Part shown: positions 7,683 through 16,004 of the stretch, one piece after another
Layout of the letters: each line of letters begins with the position of its first letter
How positions within the stretch are numbered: position 1 is the first letter of the stretch
From: a bacterium
GTDB taxonomy: Bacteria > Myxococcota_A > Bradymonadia > UBA7976 > UBA1532
Assembly: GCA_030426085.1 (NCBI GenBank)
Contig: JAUHYW010000030.1
Location: forward strand, 1 to 64,000
DNA: 64,000 nucleotides
Reading direction: 5' to 3'
Program-made: the position numbers and the translations under genes
The notes under the pieces: model-generated
What the model was told of the DNA's origin: nothing
The model's database searches: none
Seen by the model: only the letters and a program-made list of their open reading frames with translations

Positions 7683-8737
7683 GGCCGGGCGCCGCAGACC
7701 ACGACGTCCGAGCGGCAGTAGAACGGGGCGCCTCGGGTCGGGTGGGGGGCCATCATGCCGATGGCGGCGCCCTCGAAGCCCTCGGGGCAGGTGCAGTCGC
7801 CGGTCCGGGGGTTGGGCACGCACAGCGCGTCGCCCTGTATCTCGTTGCAGGCCACCGTCTGCGGGCGCCACACCCGGTAGGCCCCGCCGAAGGTGAGCGG
7901 GGCGTTCGCCGCGCACAGCGTGATCGCGCGGGGGCACTGGTCGATGCCGCGGAACATCTGGCGCACGCCTTCGAAGCGCAGCGCCGTCGCGCCCTCGGGG
8001 CAGCCGCACTCGGGCTGCAGCGGGCCCAGCCGGCACCCGCTGGGGCAGCCGACGCCGGCCGGATCGGACGCCACGGCGAAGGCCCCCCGCAGGTCGGCGA
8101 TGGGGTCGTCGTCCTCCGGGGCGCAGACATAGACGCTGTGGAAGAGGCCCAGGCCCTCGGTCTCGTCGAAGTCGACGTCTTCGAGCGGGTGGTCGGTGAA
8201 GCCGGTGGGGCAGGTGCAGCGGTTGCGGTTGAGCGGGTTGCCCGTGGTGCAGTCGCCGTCGAGGCCGCCGAACGCGTAGACCCCGCCGAACGCGGCGCAG
8301 GTGCCGTCGAGGCAGCCCCCGTCGCGGCAGACATCCCCCGGGCAGCAGGCCTGCCCGAAGCGCCCGCAGTCGTCGGGCGGCCCCTGGTCGGGGGCGGCGT
8401 CGGCCAGGCCCATGCCGTCGACCATCGGGCCGCCGTCGCCCGGCGTATCACCATCCGGCGGGACGCCGCGATCCACCGGCCGGGCGTCGATGGGCGGGCC
8501 TCGATCGGGCGGCGGCTCGGGGTCGGGGGCCGCATCGGGCGGGGGGCCGCCCCCGTCGGGGCCGCGGTCGAAGCGGGCGGCGTCGGGGGTCGGCGGCACG
8601 CAGAACCCGGCCACGCAGCGGGCCCCCAGCCCGCACGGGCGGGCCTCGTCGCACACCCCCACCTGCAACGGCGGCTCGGCGTCGGCGCAGGCGACGAGCG
8701 ACGCCGCGAACAACGCGACCCCCACGGCTCGAACCAT
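7679..8737 (-). CDS. Cys-rich lipoprotein with Pro/Asp linker
   Basis: 352 aa, ATG preceded by GGGAGGAGAT. The N-terminus has a lipoprotein signal with SLVAC near residue 18. A short Cys-rich motif (CDEARPCGLGARCVAGFC) follows, then a ~70-residue Pro/Asp/Gly linker. The C-terminal ~230 residues contain repeated CxCPxGF/CGCPEG segments and conserved Gly-rich blocks such as GGVYAFGG and GGAYRVW, which look like two or three copies of an extracellular disulfide-stabilised module. This Cys module plus acidic linker layout is shared by other lipoproteins in the window. It is the first gene of a two-gene unit with the now broken DUF99 gene, which it overlaps by 4 bp. The specific function is not recognised; it should be exposed on the outer membrane or in the periplasm. 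Confidence 0.7.
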   Translation of the reverse strand: MVRAVGVALFAASLVACADAEPPLQVGVCDEARPCGLGARCVAGFCVPPTPDAARFDRGPDGGGPPPDAAPDPEPPPDRGPPIDARPVDRGVPPDGDTPGDGGPMVDGMGLADAAPDQGPPDDCGRFGQACCPGDVCRDGGCLDGTCAAFGGVYAFGGLDGDCTTGNPLNRNRCTCPTGFTDHPLEDVDFDETEGLGLFHSVYVCAPEDDDPIADLRGAFAVASDPAGVGCPSGCRLGPLQPECGCPEGATALRFEGVRQMFRGIDQCPRAITLCAANAPLTFGGAYRVWRPQTVACNEIQGDALCVPNPRTGDCTCPEGFEGAAIGMMAPHPTRGAPFYCRSDVVVCGARP

Positions 8738-8876
8738 CGGATCTCCTCCCGGGCACAGGCGGCGAGAGACTAACGCATCTTCGCGGTTGATCGCTGCGCC
8801 GCATCTCCGCGGTTGATCGCTGCGCAGAGGCCGGATAGACCTCGCACGCGCCGCCACACCGAGCCGAGGAGCCGCC

Positions 8877-9575
8877 GTGCAGACCATCGACGCCACCGTG
8901 ATCGCCCGGGAGAAGACCGCCGTCGCCGAGGCCGCCGCGCAGCGGGTCGAGCCGCGCATGCTGGTGGGCCTCGGCAGCGGCTCGACCGCGCTGAAGCTGG
9001 TCGACGCGCTCGGCGAGCGGGTCGCCGCCGGGCTCGAGTTCGTGGCCGTGGCCACCTCGGAGCAGACCGCGGCCCGCGCCCGGCGGTGGGACATCCCGCT
9101 CATCACCGGCCCGGTGCCGCCGCGCATCGACCTCGTCATCGACGGGGCCGACGAGTTCGACGCCGAGCTGCGGCTGGTCAAGGGCGGCGGGGGCATGCTG
9201 CTGCGGGAGAAGATCGTGGCCAGCGCCGCCGACCGCATGCTGGTGATGGTCGACCACACCAAGCGGGTCGAGGCGCTGGGGGCCTTCCCCCTGCCGGTGG
9301 AGGTCGTCCCGATGGCCCGCGCCCGGGTCAAGCACCACCTGCGCCGGCTGAAGCTGGCCCCCGAGCTGCGCCGGACCGCCGACGGGCAGCCGTTCACGAC
9401 CGACGAGGGCAACGTGATCCTCGACTGCCACATCGGCCGCATCGAGCGACCGGCGGCGCTGGCAGCGACGCTGGCCGGCGTCCCGGGGGTGGTCGAGCAC
9501 GGGCTCTTCCTGGATCTGGCCGACGAGGTGCTGATGGCGGTGGGCGACGAGATCGAGGTATTCACCCGCGGCTGA
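8877..9575 (+). CDS. rpiA: Ribose-5-phosphate isomerase A
   Basis: 232 aa with a GTG start. It interconverts ribose 5-phosphate and ribulose 5-phosphate in the non-oxidative pentose phosphate pathway, in the cytoplasm. Visible family motifs are the phosphate-binding GLGSGSTA near residue 32, the DGADEFD active-site segment near residue 83 (with the catalytic acids), and KGGGGMLLREKIVA containing the catalytic Lys region. Length matches RpiA (about 220-235 aa). It stands alone, divergent from the lipoprotein gene at 8737, and is followed by a strong GC hairpin. Confidence 0.95.
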   Translation: MQTIDATVIAREKTAVAEAAAQRVEPRMLVGLGSGSTALKLVDALGERVAAGLEFVAVATSEQTAARARRWDIPLITGPVPPRIDLVIDGADEFDAELRLVKGGGGMLLREKIVASAADRMLVMVDHTKRVEALGAFPLPVEVVPMARARVKHHLRRLKLAPELRRTADGQPFTTDEGNVILDCHIGRIERPAALAATLAGVPGVVEHGLFLDLADEVLMAVGDEIEVFTRG

Positions 9576-9581
9576 TCCGAT

Positions 9582-9603
9582 CCTGGGGTCGCCCGACCCC
9601 GGG
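9582..9603 (+). terminator. GC-rich hairpin after rpiA
   Basis: Inverted repeat centred on GGGGTCGCCCGACCCC starts seven bases after the rpiA stop codon and extends to nine of ten paired positions per arm. There is no T-tract, so intrinsic termination is only likely, not shown. Confidence 0.45.
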
Positions 9604-9727
9604 ACATCGGCGCCCCACGCCCCCCGCATCGGCCCCACAGCGGCCCGCAGACCGCATCCCACCGTCCCCTCGGGCTGGCATGCCCCTCGCAATCAGCGCG
9701 ACCCATCACCCGCCCGAGGAGACCCCG

Positions 9728-11095
9728 ATGCCGCGTCGCCTGCACCTGCTGCCCCTCGTCGCCCTCTTCGCCCTCGGCTGCGCCTCCGAGGCCGTCGACG
9801 ACGGTCACGGCGAGGACTACGACGACCACTTGCACGAGACCGACGCCCCCATCGACCTCAAGGCGGCCGGCCTGCGCACGGTGCAGGACGTCGTGCGCAG
9901 CTACGGGTGCAGCACCGGGCCGCTGGCCGCGCTCGACGATCAGATCGCCGCCGAGCTGGCCTGCCTCGCCCCGAATACGATGAAGCGCATCGACGACATC
10001 CCCGGGGTCAGCCTGGGGGCCGGGGCCCGCCGCTTCATCCAGGCCGACGCCGCCGACGCCCTGCGCCGGGTGGCCGGCCGGGTGGGCGGCGTCAGCGTCA
10101 ACAGCGCGTGGCGCTCGGTGGCTCAGCAGTACGTGCTCAAGAGCTGGGAGGGCAGCTGCGGCATCGGCATCGCGGCGGCCCCCGGGCGCAGCAACCACCA
10201 GTCGGGGCTGGCCCTCGACGTCGGCAACTGGAGCGCCGCCCGGGCCGCCCTGCGGGCCGAGGGCTTCTCGTGGTACTGCGACTACCGCAACGGCGGCCGG
10301 TCGAGCGGCTGCCGGGACGTGGTGCACTTCGACTACTTCTCGGGCGAGGATCTGCGCCCGCTGGCGGTCCTGGCCTTCCAGAAGCTGTGGAACCGCAACA
10401 ACCCGGACGACCGCATCGCCGAGGACGGCGGCTGGGGCCCCCAGACCGCCGCCCGGGTCGCCCGCTCGCCGCTCGACGGCTTCGCCCGCAGCGCCACCTG
10501 CGAGGCCGCCGGCGGCGCGCCCGAGCCCGAGGCCCCCGAGGCCTGCGGCCACTACGCCGACGTGCCGGTCGAGCACATCGCCTGGAGCGCCATCCAGGCC
10601 ACCACCGACGCCGGCTGGTTCAGCGGCTGCGGCGAGGGCAAGTTCTGCCACGAGGACTCGATGAGCCGGGCCCAGGCGGCGGCGGTGATCGCCTCGGTGC
10701 TCGGCCTCGCCCACCAGCCCCACGGGGGCATCTTCGCCGACGTGCCGGCCACCCACTGGGCCTCGGGCGCCATCGAGGCGCTGTACCGCGAGGGCATCAT
10801 CTCGGGCTGCAAAGCGGGCGAGTTCTGCCCCGGGGACACCGTCGACCGGGCCCAGGCGGTGGTCATGCTGGCGGCGGCGTTCAACGTCGAGCCGGTCGAG
10901 CCGACCGGCGTCTTCGAAGACCTCGACCCCGGCCACTGGGCGGCCCCGCTGGTCGAGGCGATGAAGGCGGCGGGCTACGTCAGCGGCTGCACCGCGACCC
11001 GCTTCTGCCCCACCGACGACCTGCCCCGCTACCAGATGGCGATGCTGCTCGCCGGCCTGACCCACCTCGACCTGCCCGAGGCCACCTGCGAGTGA
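9728..11095 (+). CDS. Lipoprotein with M15 peptidase-like domain and three SLH repeats
   Basis: 455 aa. The lipoprotein signal ends FALGC (Cys at residue ~18) and an acidic linker follows. Residues ~95-215 resemble the M15 D-Ala-D-Ala carboxypeptidase/VanY fold: NSAWRSVAQQ, SNHQSGLALDVG (a metal-site HxxxxxxxD pattern) and VVHFDYF (the second His). A short peptidoglycan-binding-like helix (FQKLWNRNNPDD...GGWGPQT) comes next. From ~280 to the end are three S-layer homology modules, each of the YADVP...HWA...GxFCP type with paired Cys. The protein should be anchored in the outer membrane and act on, or bind, peptidoglycan; the SLH repeats could tether it to wall polymers. The combination is unusual in a Gram-negative lipoprotein. 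Confidence 0.85.
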   Translation: MPRRLHLLPLVALFALGCASEAVDDGHGEDYDDHLHETDAPIDLKAAGLRTVQDVVRSYGCSTGPLAALDDQIAAELACLAPNTMKRIDDIPGVSLGAGARRFIQADAADALRRVAGRVGGVSVNSAWRSVAQQYVLKSWEGSCGIGIAAAPGRSNHQSGLALDVGNWSAARAALRAEGFSWYCDYRNGGRSSGCRDVVHFDYFSGEDLRPLAVLAFQKLWNRNNPDDRIAEDGGWGPQTAARVARSPLDGFARSATCEAAGGAPEPEAPEACGHYADVPVEHIAWSAIQATTDAGWFSGCGEGKFCHEDSMSRAQAAAVIASVLGLAHQPHGGIFADVPATHWASGAIEALYREGIISGCKAGEFCPGDTVDRAQAVVMLAAAFNVEPVEPTGVFEDLDPGHWAAPLVEAMKAAGYVSGCTATRFCPTDDLPRYQMAMLLAGLTHLDLPEATCE

Positions 11096-11180
11096 CCCCG
11101 CCCCGTGATCGGCGCGCGCAGGTTGCCCCCGCCCGCGCATCGGTGTAGCAGCGAAGTCGGCCCCCGCGAAGGAGACGCCG

Positions 11181-12875
11181 ATGTCGACCATGCGCACCCT
11201 CTACACCAACATCCGGGCGGCCCAGACGGCCATCAAGGACATCGGCCGGCTGCGCCAGATCGCCGCGGTGCTGGTGCGCCACGGGCTGGGGCACGTCGTC
11301 GAGGCGTGGCACCTCCAGGACAAGGCCATCGTCGGCCTGCTGGTGAACAAGCGCCCGCCCGAGGCGCAGCCCATCCCGCTGTTCGAGCGCATCACCCTCG
11401 CGCTCCAGGACCTCGGCCCGACCTTCGTCAAGCTGGGTCAGATCCTGTCGACCCGCAGCGACCTCATCCCCCAGGCGCTGTGCGACCAGTTCGCCACGCT
11501 GCAAGATCGGGTGGCCCCGATCACCTTCGAGCAGGCCCGGGCGGTGCTCGAGGCCTCGCTCGGCGCGCCGCTCGACACCGTCTTCGACGACTTCGACCCC
11601 ACGCCGCTCGCCAGCGCCAGCATCGCCCAGGTGCACACCGCGAAGCTGAAGTCGGGGGAGGACGTCGTCATCAAGATCCAGCGGCCGGGCATCGCCGCCA
11701 GCATCGAGAGCGACCTGAACATCCTCTACTGGGTCGCCAAGCAGGTCGAGGCCACCATCCCCGAGGCCGAGGCGTTCAACCCGACCAGCATCGCCCGGGA
11801 GTTCGAGCGGGCCATCCGCAAAGAGCTGGACTTCCAGTTCGAGGCGGCGAACCTCGAGCGCTTCGACCGCAACTTCAGCGACTGGACGACGGTGTACATC
11901 CCCCGGGTGTACAAGGATCACTCCAGCGCCACGGTGCTGGTCATGGAGCGCCTGCGGGGGGTCAAGATCACCGAGGCGGCGGCCCGGGGCCACGAGATGG
12001 AGCCCATCGCCCGGGAGTGCATCCGCATGCTGCTCAAGCAGGTCTTCGACGACGGCCTGTTCCACGGCGACCTGCACCCGGGCAACCTCTTCGTGCTCGA
12101 CGACGGCCGCATCGGCCTCATCGACTTCGGGCTGGTGGGTCGCATGACCCAGCGGATGAAGGACCAGATGGCCGACCTGCTGCTCGCCATCGTCAGCGGC
12201 AACTTCGAGGGGGTCGCCCGCAGCTTCTACGAGCTGTCCATCCGCAGCGGCAAGGTCGACTATCAGGCGTTCGAGGCCGACGTCGTCGAGCTGATGGAGC
12301 GCTACTTCACCAGCGCCTCGCTGGCCGAGGTCGACTTCGGCGAGTACCTGCGGGAGCTGATCGAGGGTGCCATCCGGCACAACGTGCGCATCCCACCCGA
12401 CTTCACGATGTTCTTCAAAGCCATGATGACGGTCGAAGGCATCGGCAAGATCGTCAGCCCCGACATGGATCTCATCAGCGAGTGTCGGCCGTACATCGAA
12501 GATCTCATCGCCCAGCGCTACGGCCCCGAGCGGGTGCTCAAGAGCGCCGCCGATACGCTGCAAGCCTTCGCCCGCTTCGCCCGCCAGTTCCCGGTGAGCG
12601 CCAACCAGTTCCTGGCCCAGCTCGAGGAGGGCCGGCTGGCGCTCGGGGTGGAGTACGCCCAGCTCGACCGGCTCGAAGCGGAGCGCGACAAGCGCCTCAA
12701 CCGGGCGGTGCTGGCCGCGGTGGGCTCGGTGCTGCTGCTGTGCGGCACCTTCGCCCGGCTGGACGATGGCATCACGATCCTGGGCATGCCGGCGCTGTCA
12801 CTGCTCTGTTATGTGATCGGCGGCTGGATGCTGATGCGGCTGGTGCTGCGCATCCAGCGCGAGGGGCGGTGGTAG
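11181..12875 (+). CDS. UbiB/AarF/ABC1-family atypical kinase
   Basis: 564 aa. It carries the family signature FVKLGQILSTR (KxGQ, near residue 84), the Ala-rich ASASIAQVH loop that replaces the normal glycine loop, VVIKIQRPG with the ATP-binding Lys, FHGDLHPGNL as the catalytic loop and LIDFGLVG as the metal-binding segment. The last ~60 residues contain two hydrophobic helices (about 513-532 and 533-560), the usual C-terminal membrane anchor of UbiB. Members support ubiquinone/isoprenoid lipid metabolism through an ATPase activity. A good GAAGGAGA site precedes the ATG. No quinone-biosynthesis neighbours are present, so the exact role is open. Confidence 0.92.
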   Translation: MSTMRTLYTNIRAAQTAIKDIGRLRQIAAVLVRHGLGHVVEAWHLQDKAIVGLLVNKRPPEAQPIPLFERITLALQDLGPTFVKLGQILSTRSDLIPQALCDQFATLQDRVAPITFEQARAVLEASLGAPLDTVFDDFDPTPLASASIAQVHTAKLKSGEDVVIKIQRPGIAASIESDLNILYWVAKQVEATIPEAEAFNPTSIAREFERAIRKELDFQFEAANLERFDRNFSDWTTVYIPRVYKDHSSATVLVMERLRGVKITEAAARGHEMEPIARECIRMLLKQVFDDGLFHGDLHPGNLFVLDDGRIGLIDFGLVGRMTQRMKDQMADLLLAIVSGNFEGVARSFYELSIRSGKVDYQAFEADVVELMERYFTSASLAEVDFGEYLRELIEGAIRHNVRIPPDFTMFFKAMMTVEGIGKIVSPDMDLISECRPYIEDLIAQRYGPERVLKSAADTLQAFARFARQFPVSANQFLAQLEEGRLALGVEYAQLDRLEAERDKRLNRAVLAAVGSVLLLCGTFARLDDGITILGMPALSLLCYVIGGWMLMRLVLRIQREGRW

Positions 12876-12940
12876 GCGGGCGTTGATCGGGGGCGGTCGA
12901 TCGTCGACGATGAGCCGACGCGGCGGCTCGGGGAGGCGCG

Positions 12941-15900
12941 ATGGCGCCCGGTGAGATGATCGGCGAGGTGATCGACGGGCGGTATCGGGTCGAGTCCCAT
13001 ATCGGCAGCGGGGGGTTCGCCGAGGTCTACCGGGCCCTGGATCTGCGGCTCGAGCTGCCGGTGGCCATCAAGCTGACGCGACCGGAGTTCTCCAGCCGGA
13101 CCGACCACGCCGGGCGGTTCCACCGCGAGGCGCGCGTGATGCGGGTGCTGCGGCACCCGGTCACCGTGCGCACCCTGGACTACGGCCCCTACGGGGACAG
13201 CCTCTTCATCGCGATGGAGCTGGCCGAGGGGCGAACGCTGAAGGACGTCTTGCAGGCGCGCCCGGCGCTGCCGCCGGCCGAGATCGGGCGGCTGCTCGGG
13301 CCGGTGCTCGACGCGCTGCACGAGGCGCACACCCACGGCGTGATCCACCGGGACATCAAGCCGGGCAACATCATGGTCGCCCCCGACGGCGCCGAGCCGC
13401 CGGTGCGGCTGCTCGACTTCGGCATCGCCCGGCTGATGGACGACGCGGACCTCGAGGACGACGCGCAGCGGACACGGGAGGGGATGGTCATCGGCACGCC
13501 GTCGTACATGGCGCCCGAGGTCATCCAATCCGAGGCAGTACGGCCCGCAGCCGACCTGTACGCGATGGGGTGCGTGCTCTACGAGGCCGCCGCCGGCGCC
13601 CGACCCTTCGGCGGGATCGCGGTCCGGGTTCTGACTGCCCATATCAACCAGCCGCCGCCCCCGCTGCCCCCAGGGGTGCCCGCCGCGTTGTCGGATGTCA
13701 TCCTTCGAGCGATGGAGAAACGGCCCGAGGCGCGTTACCCCTCGGCGGCGGCGATGGCGCTCGCCTTGCGGACTGCGACCCGTCCGCCCATCGTCTACCC
13801 GGATGACTATCACCGCCTCGAAGTCGCCGAGGCTCCGGTGTCAGCCGGTATGCCCCGCTCGGCCGCGCCGCTCGCCTGGCTCACCGCCTGGCTCGGGGCC
13901 GTCGTCCGCTCGCTGGGCGCCCTCTTCCGCCGCCGGGTGGTGGACCCGCCTCCGTTCGATGACTTCACCGCCCCGCCGCCCGAGCCCGAGCCCCCGTGGG
14001 ACGAACCCACCGTCGAGACCCCCGTCGATCCACCGGAGCTCAGCCCCGACAGCCAGCGGCTCATGGCATACCTCGACACCGCGGGCGTCGCATATGCCAT
14101 CGACGACGGCCTCTTCCGCTTGCAGGCGCACCCCTTCGGATCACACCTCGACGATCGCATCGTGGCGCTCGCCTTCGACGCGCCCGGCGCCCGGGACGTC
14201 GATCGCACCCTGGCGACGCAAGCTTTCGAACTGCACGCCCAGCCCCTGCTGCGGCTGCGCGGCGACCCCGCGGCCCCGATCCTGGCCCTGGCCGTCTTCC
14301 ACCGGCGCCCGGCGACCGGGGTCTACAAGACGTGGTTCGATCTGGCCACCCGCCAGGGGGTGCAGGTGGTGCCGGTCTCGGCCGCCGCGCTCGACCGGGA
14401 GACCGGCGCCGGCACCGCCGCCCGCCACCTGCGCAGCCTCGTCGAGGGCGTGCAGAAGGACCCCTTCCTGCTGCGGGAGCCGGTGCGCGACCCGCTCGAC
14501 TTCTTCGGGGTCGACGCCCTGGTGGGGGCCCTCTTCGACCGGGTGGTGGCGCAGGGGTCGCCGGTGGTGCTCTACGGCCTGCCCAAGTCGGGGGTCAGCT
14601 CGGTGCTGCACCGGCTGCGGGACGAGGTGAGCGATCGGCCGCGGGCGCTGATCGACCTCAAGGCGCTGGATGTCATCACCCCGCTGTCACTGCTCGATGC
14701 CATCGCCGACGCCGTCGTCCTCGACGCCGAGCGGTTCGGCCCCCGGGGCGCGGGGTGGCAGGCGGCGGCCGACGGGCGGTTCGCCGAGGTCGGCGCCGCG
14801 ATCAAGGCCATGCGCCGGGCCCGGGGCGAGCTGCCCCCGCCGCTCATCCTCATCGACGAGTGCGAAGAGCTGGCCCGGGATCACCGCTGCGCGCCGACGG
14901 TGCGGGTCGACGTGCTGCGGCTGCTGTATCGCCTCGGCTGCGACGGGCCGGTCGCGCAGCGCTTCCCGCTCGTGCTGGGGGGCGACGCGTTCGAGTTGAT
15001 CGCCCGGGATGTCATCCCGGCCGACGCCGGCGACCTCGACAACCCGCTGTGGGGCCGCTTCGAGCTGTTCGACTGCCCGCTGCTCGAGCGGGAGGCCTTC
15101 GATGACTTCGTGACGCTCACCGGGGCCCGGGTCGGGCTGACCTTCACCGCCGCCGCGCTCGACGCGCTCTTCGCCGAGACCGGGGGCCACGTCTACCTGT
15201 CCCGGCTGCTGGGCAGCGCCGCGCTGGCCGCGGTCGGGCCGGGGGGGCCCATCGACGCGGCCGACGTCGAGCGGCTGGTGCCGGGCGTGCTGTCGGGCCA
15301 CCGGCCGTACCTCGAAGGGCTCGTCCGGCGCCTGCCGCCGACGACGCGGGACGCCTTGCGGGCCCTGGCCCGGGGCGAGCCGGCCGGCCCCAAGCTGCCC
15401 GCCTTCGCGGCGCGGCATCACCTGGTGCGCGGCGCGGGGGCCGAGGCCCGGCTGCGCATCGGGCTGCTGGGGCCGGTGCTGCGCGACGCGCCGGACGCCG
15501 CCCCCCGCCCCCGCCCCCGTCCCCGGGCCCGCCCCCGGCGGGTCTTCGTCAGCTACAGCCACCACGACCCGGCGCGGGAGGCGGTCCGGGCGCTCGTCGC
15601 CGAGCTGACCGGGCGGGGCTTCGAGGTCCGGTTCGACGAGGCCGAGCCCCACCCCAAGGGCGGCTGGGCCCAGTGGGCGGTGCAGCAGATCGAGGCGTCC
15701 GATCTGGTGGTGCTCGTCTGCGGGCCGAAGTACCACGAGACGTGGCAGAGCGATGGGCCCGATCCCATGCCCGGGGTGGAGCAGACGATCATCCAGGGCG
15801 GCCTCGGCGCCCGCTGGGAGGCCACGCTGCTGCGCCAGATCCTGTTCGAGCAGCGCGACCAGCCGCGGCTGCTGCCGGTCCTCTTCGGTGACTCGACGGC

Positions 15901-16000
15901 CGAGCACGTGCCGCTCGAGCTGCGCGGCGTCGGCTCGTACTTCCACCTGCCGAGCCAGCGGGATGCCTTCGAGAAGGCCCTGGGGCCCTCGACGGTGTGA
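12941..16000 (+). CDS. Ser/Thr protein kinase - NTPase - SEFIR (TIR-like) fusion protein
   Basis: 1019 aa. Residues 1-275 are a complete Hanks-type kinase: GSGGFAEVY glycine loop, AIKL with Lys44, HRDIKPGN near 134, DFG near 160 and the APE motif. A Pro-rich linker with a possible amphipathic or membrane helix (~305-330) follows. Residues ~360-500 form an unassigned alpha/beta domain. Residues ~510-830 look like a STAND/AAA-type NTPase: DFFGVDALV lead-in, Walker A-like GLPKSGVSS at 546-554 and Walker B LILIDECEEL near 635. The usual Walker A Lys appears replaced by Val, so ATP hydrolysis is doubtful. A Pro/Arg stretch leads to a C-terminal SEFIR/TIR-like domain (866-1019) with VFVSYSHHD and ASDLVVLVCGPKY. 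Kinase sensing coupled to a SEFIR effector suggests signalling or defence; that is inference. Confidence 0.88.
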   Translation: MAPGEMIGEVIDGRYRVESHIGSGGFAEVYRALDLRLELPVAIKLTRPEFSSRTDHAGRFHREARVMRVLRHPVTVRTLDYGPYGDSLFIAMELAEGRTLKDVLQARPALPPAEIGRLLGPVLDALHEAHTHGVIHRDIKPGNIMVAPDGAEPPVRLLDFGIARLMDDADLEDDAQRTREGMVIGTPSYMAPEVIQSEAVRPAADLYAMGCVLYEAAAGARPFGGIAVRVLTAHINQPPPPLPPGVPAALSDVILRAMEKRPEARYPSAAAMALALRTATRPPIVYPDDYHRLEVAEAPVSAGMPRSAAPLAWLTAWLGAVVRSLGALFRRRVVDPPPFDDFTAPPPEPEPPWDEPTVETPVDPPELSPDSQRLMAYLDTAGVAYAIDDGLFRLQAHPFGSHLDDRIVALAFDAPGARDVDRTLATQAFELHAQPLLRLRGDPAAPILALAVFHRRPATGVYKTWFDLATRQGVQVVPVSAAALDRETGAGTAARHLRSLVEGVQKDPFLLREPVRDPLDFFGVDALVGALFDRVVAQGSPVVLYGLPKSGVSSVLHRLRDEVSDRPRALIDLKALDVITPLSLLDAIADAVVLDAERFGPRGAGWQAAADGRFAEVGAAIKAMRRARGELPPPLILIDECEELARDHRCAPTVRVDVLRLLYRLGCDGPVAQRFPLVLGGDAFELIARDVIPADAGDLDNPLWGRFELFDCPLLEREAFDDFVTLTGARVGLTFTAAALDALFAETGGHVYLSRLLGSAALAAVGPGGPIDAADVERLVPGVLSGHRPYLEGLVRRLPPTTRDALRALARGEPAGPKLPAFAARHHLVRGAGAEARLRIGLLGPVLRDAPDAAPRPRPRPRARPRRVFVSYSHHDPAREAVRALVAELTGRGFEVRFDEAEPHPKGGWAQWAVQQIEASDLVVLVCGPKYHETWQSDGPDPMPGVEQTIIQGGLGARWEATLLRQILFEQRDQPRLLPVLFGDSTAEHVPLELRGVGSYFHLPSQRDAFEKALGPSTV

Positions 16001-16004
16001 TGGC

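Noticed and set aside
7679-11197. A 1172-codon minus-strand frame running from the lipoprotein through rpiA and the peptidase
   Set aside because: Only the part after the ATG at 8737 has a signal peptide and domain-like content; the rest is antisense to well-supported genes.
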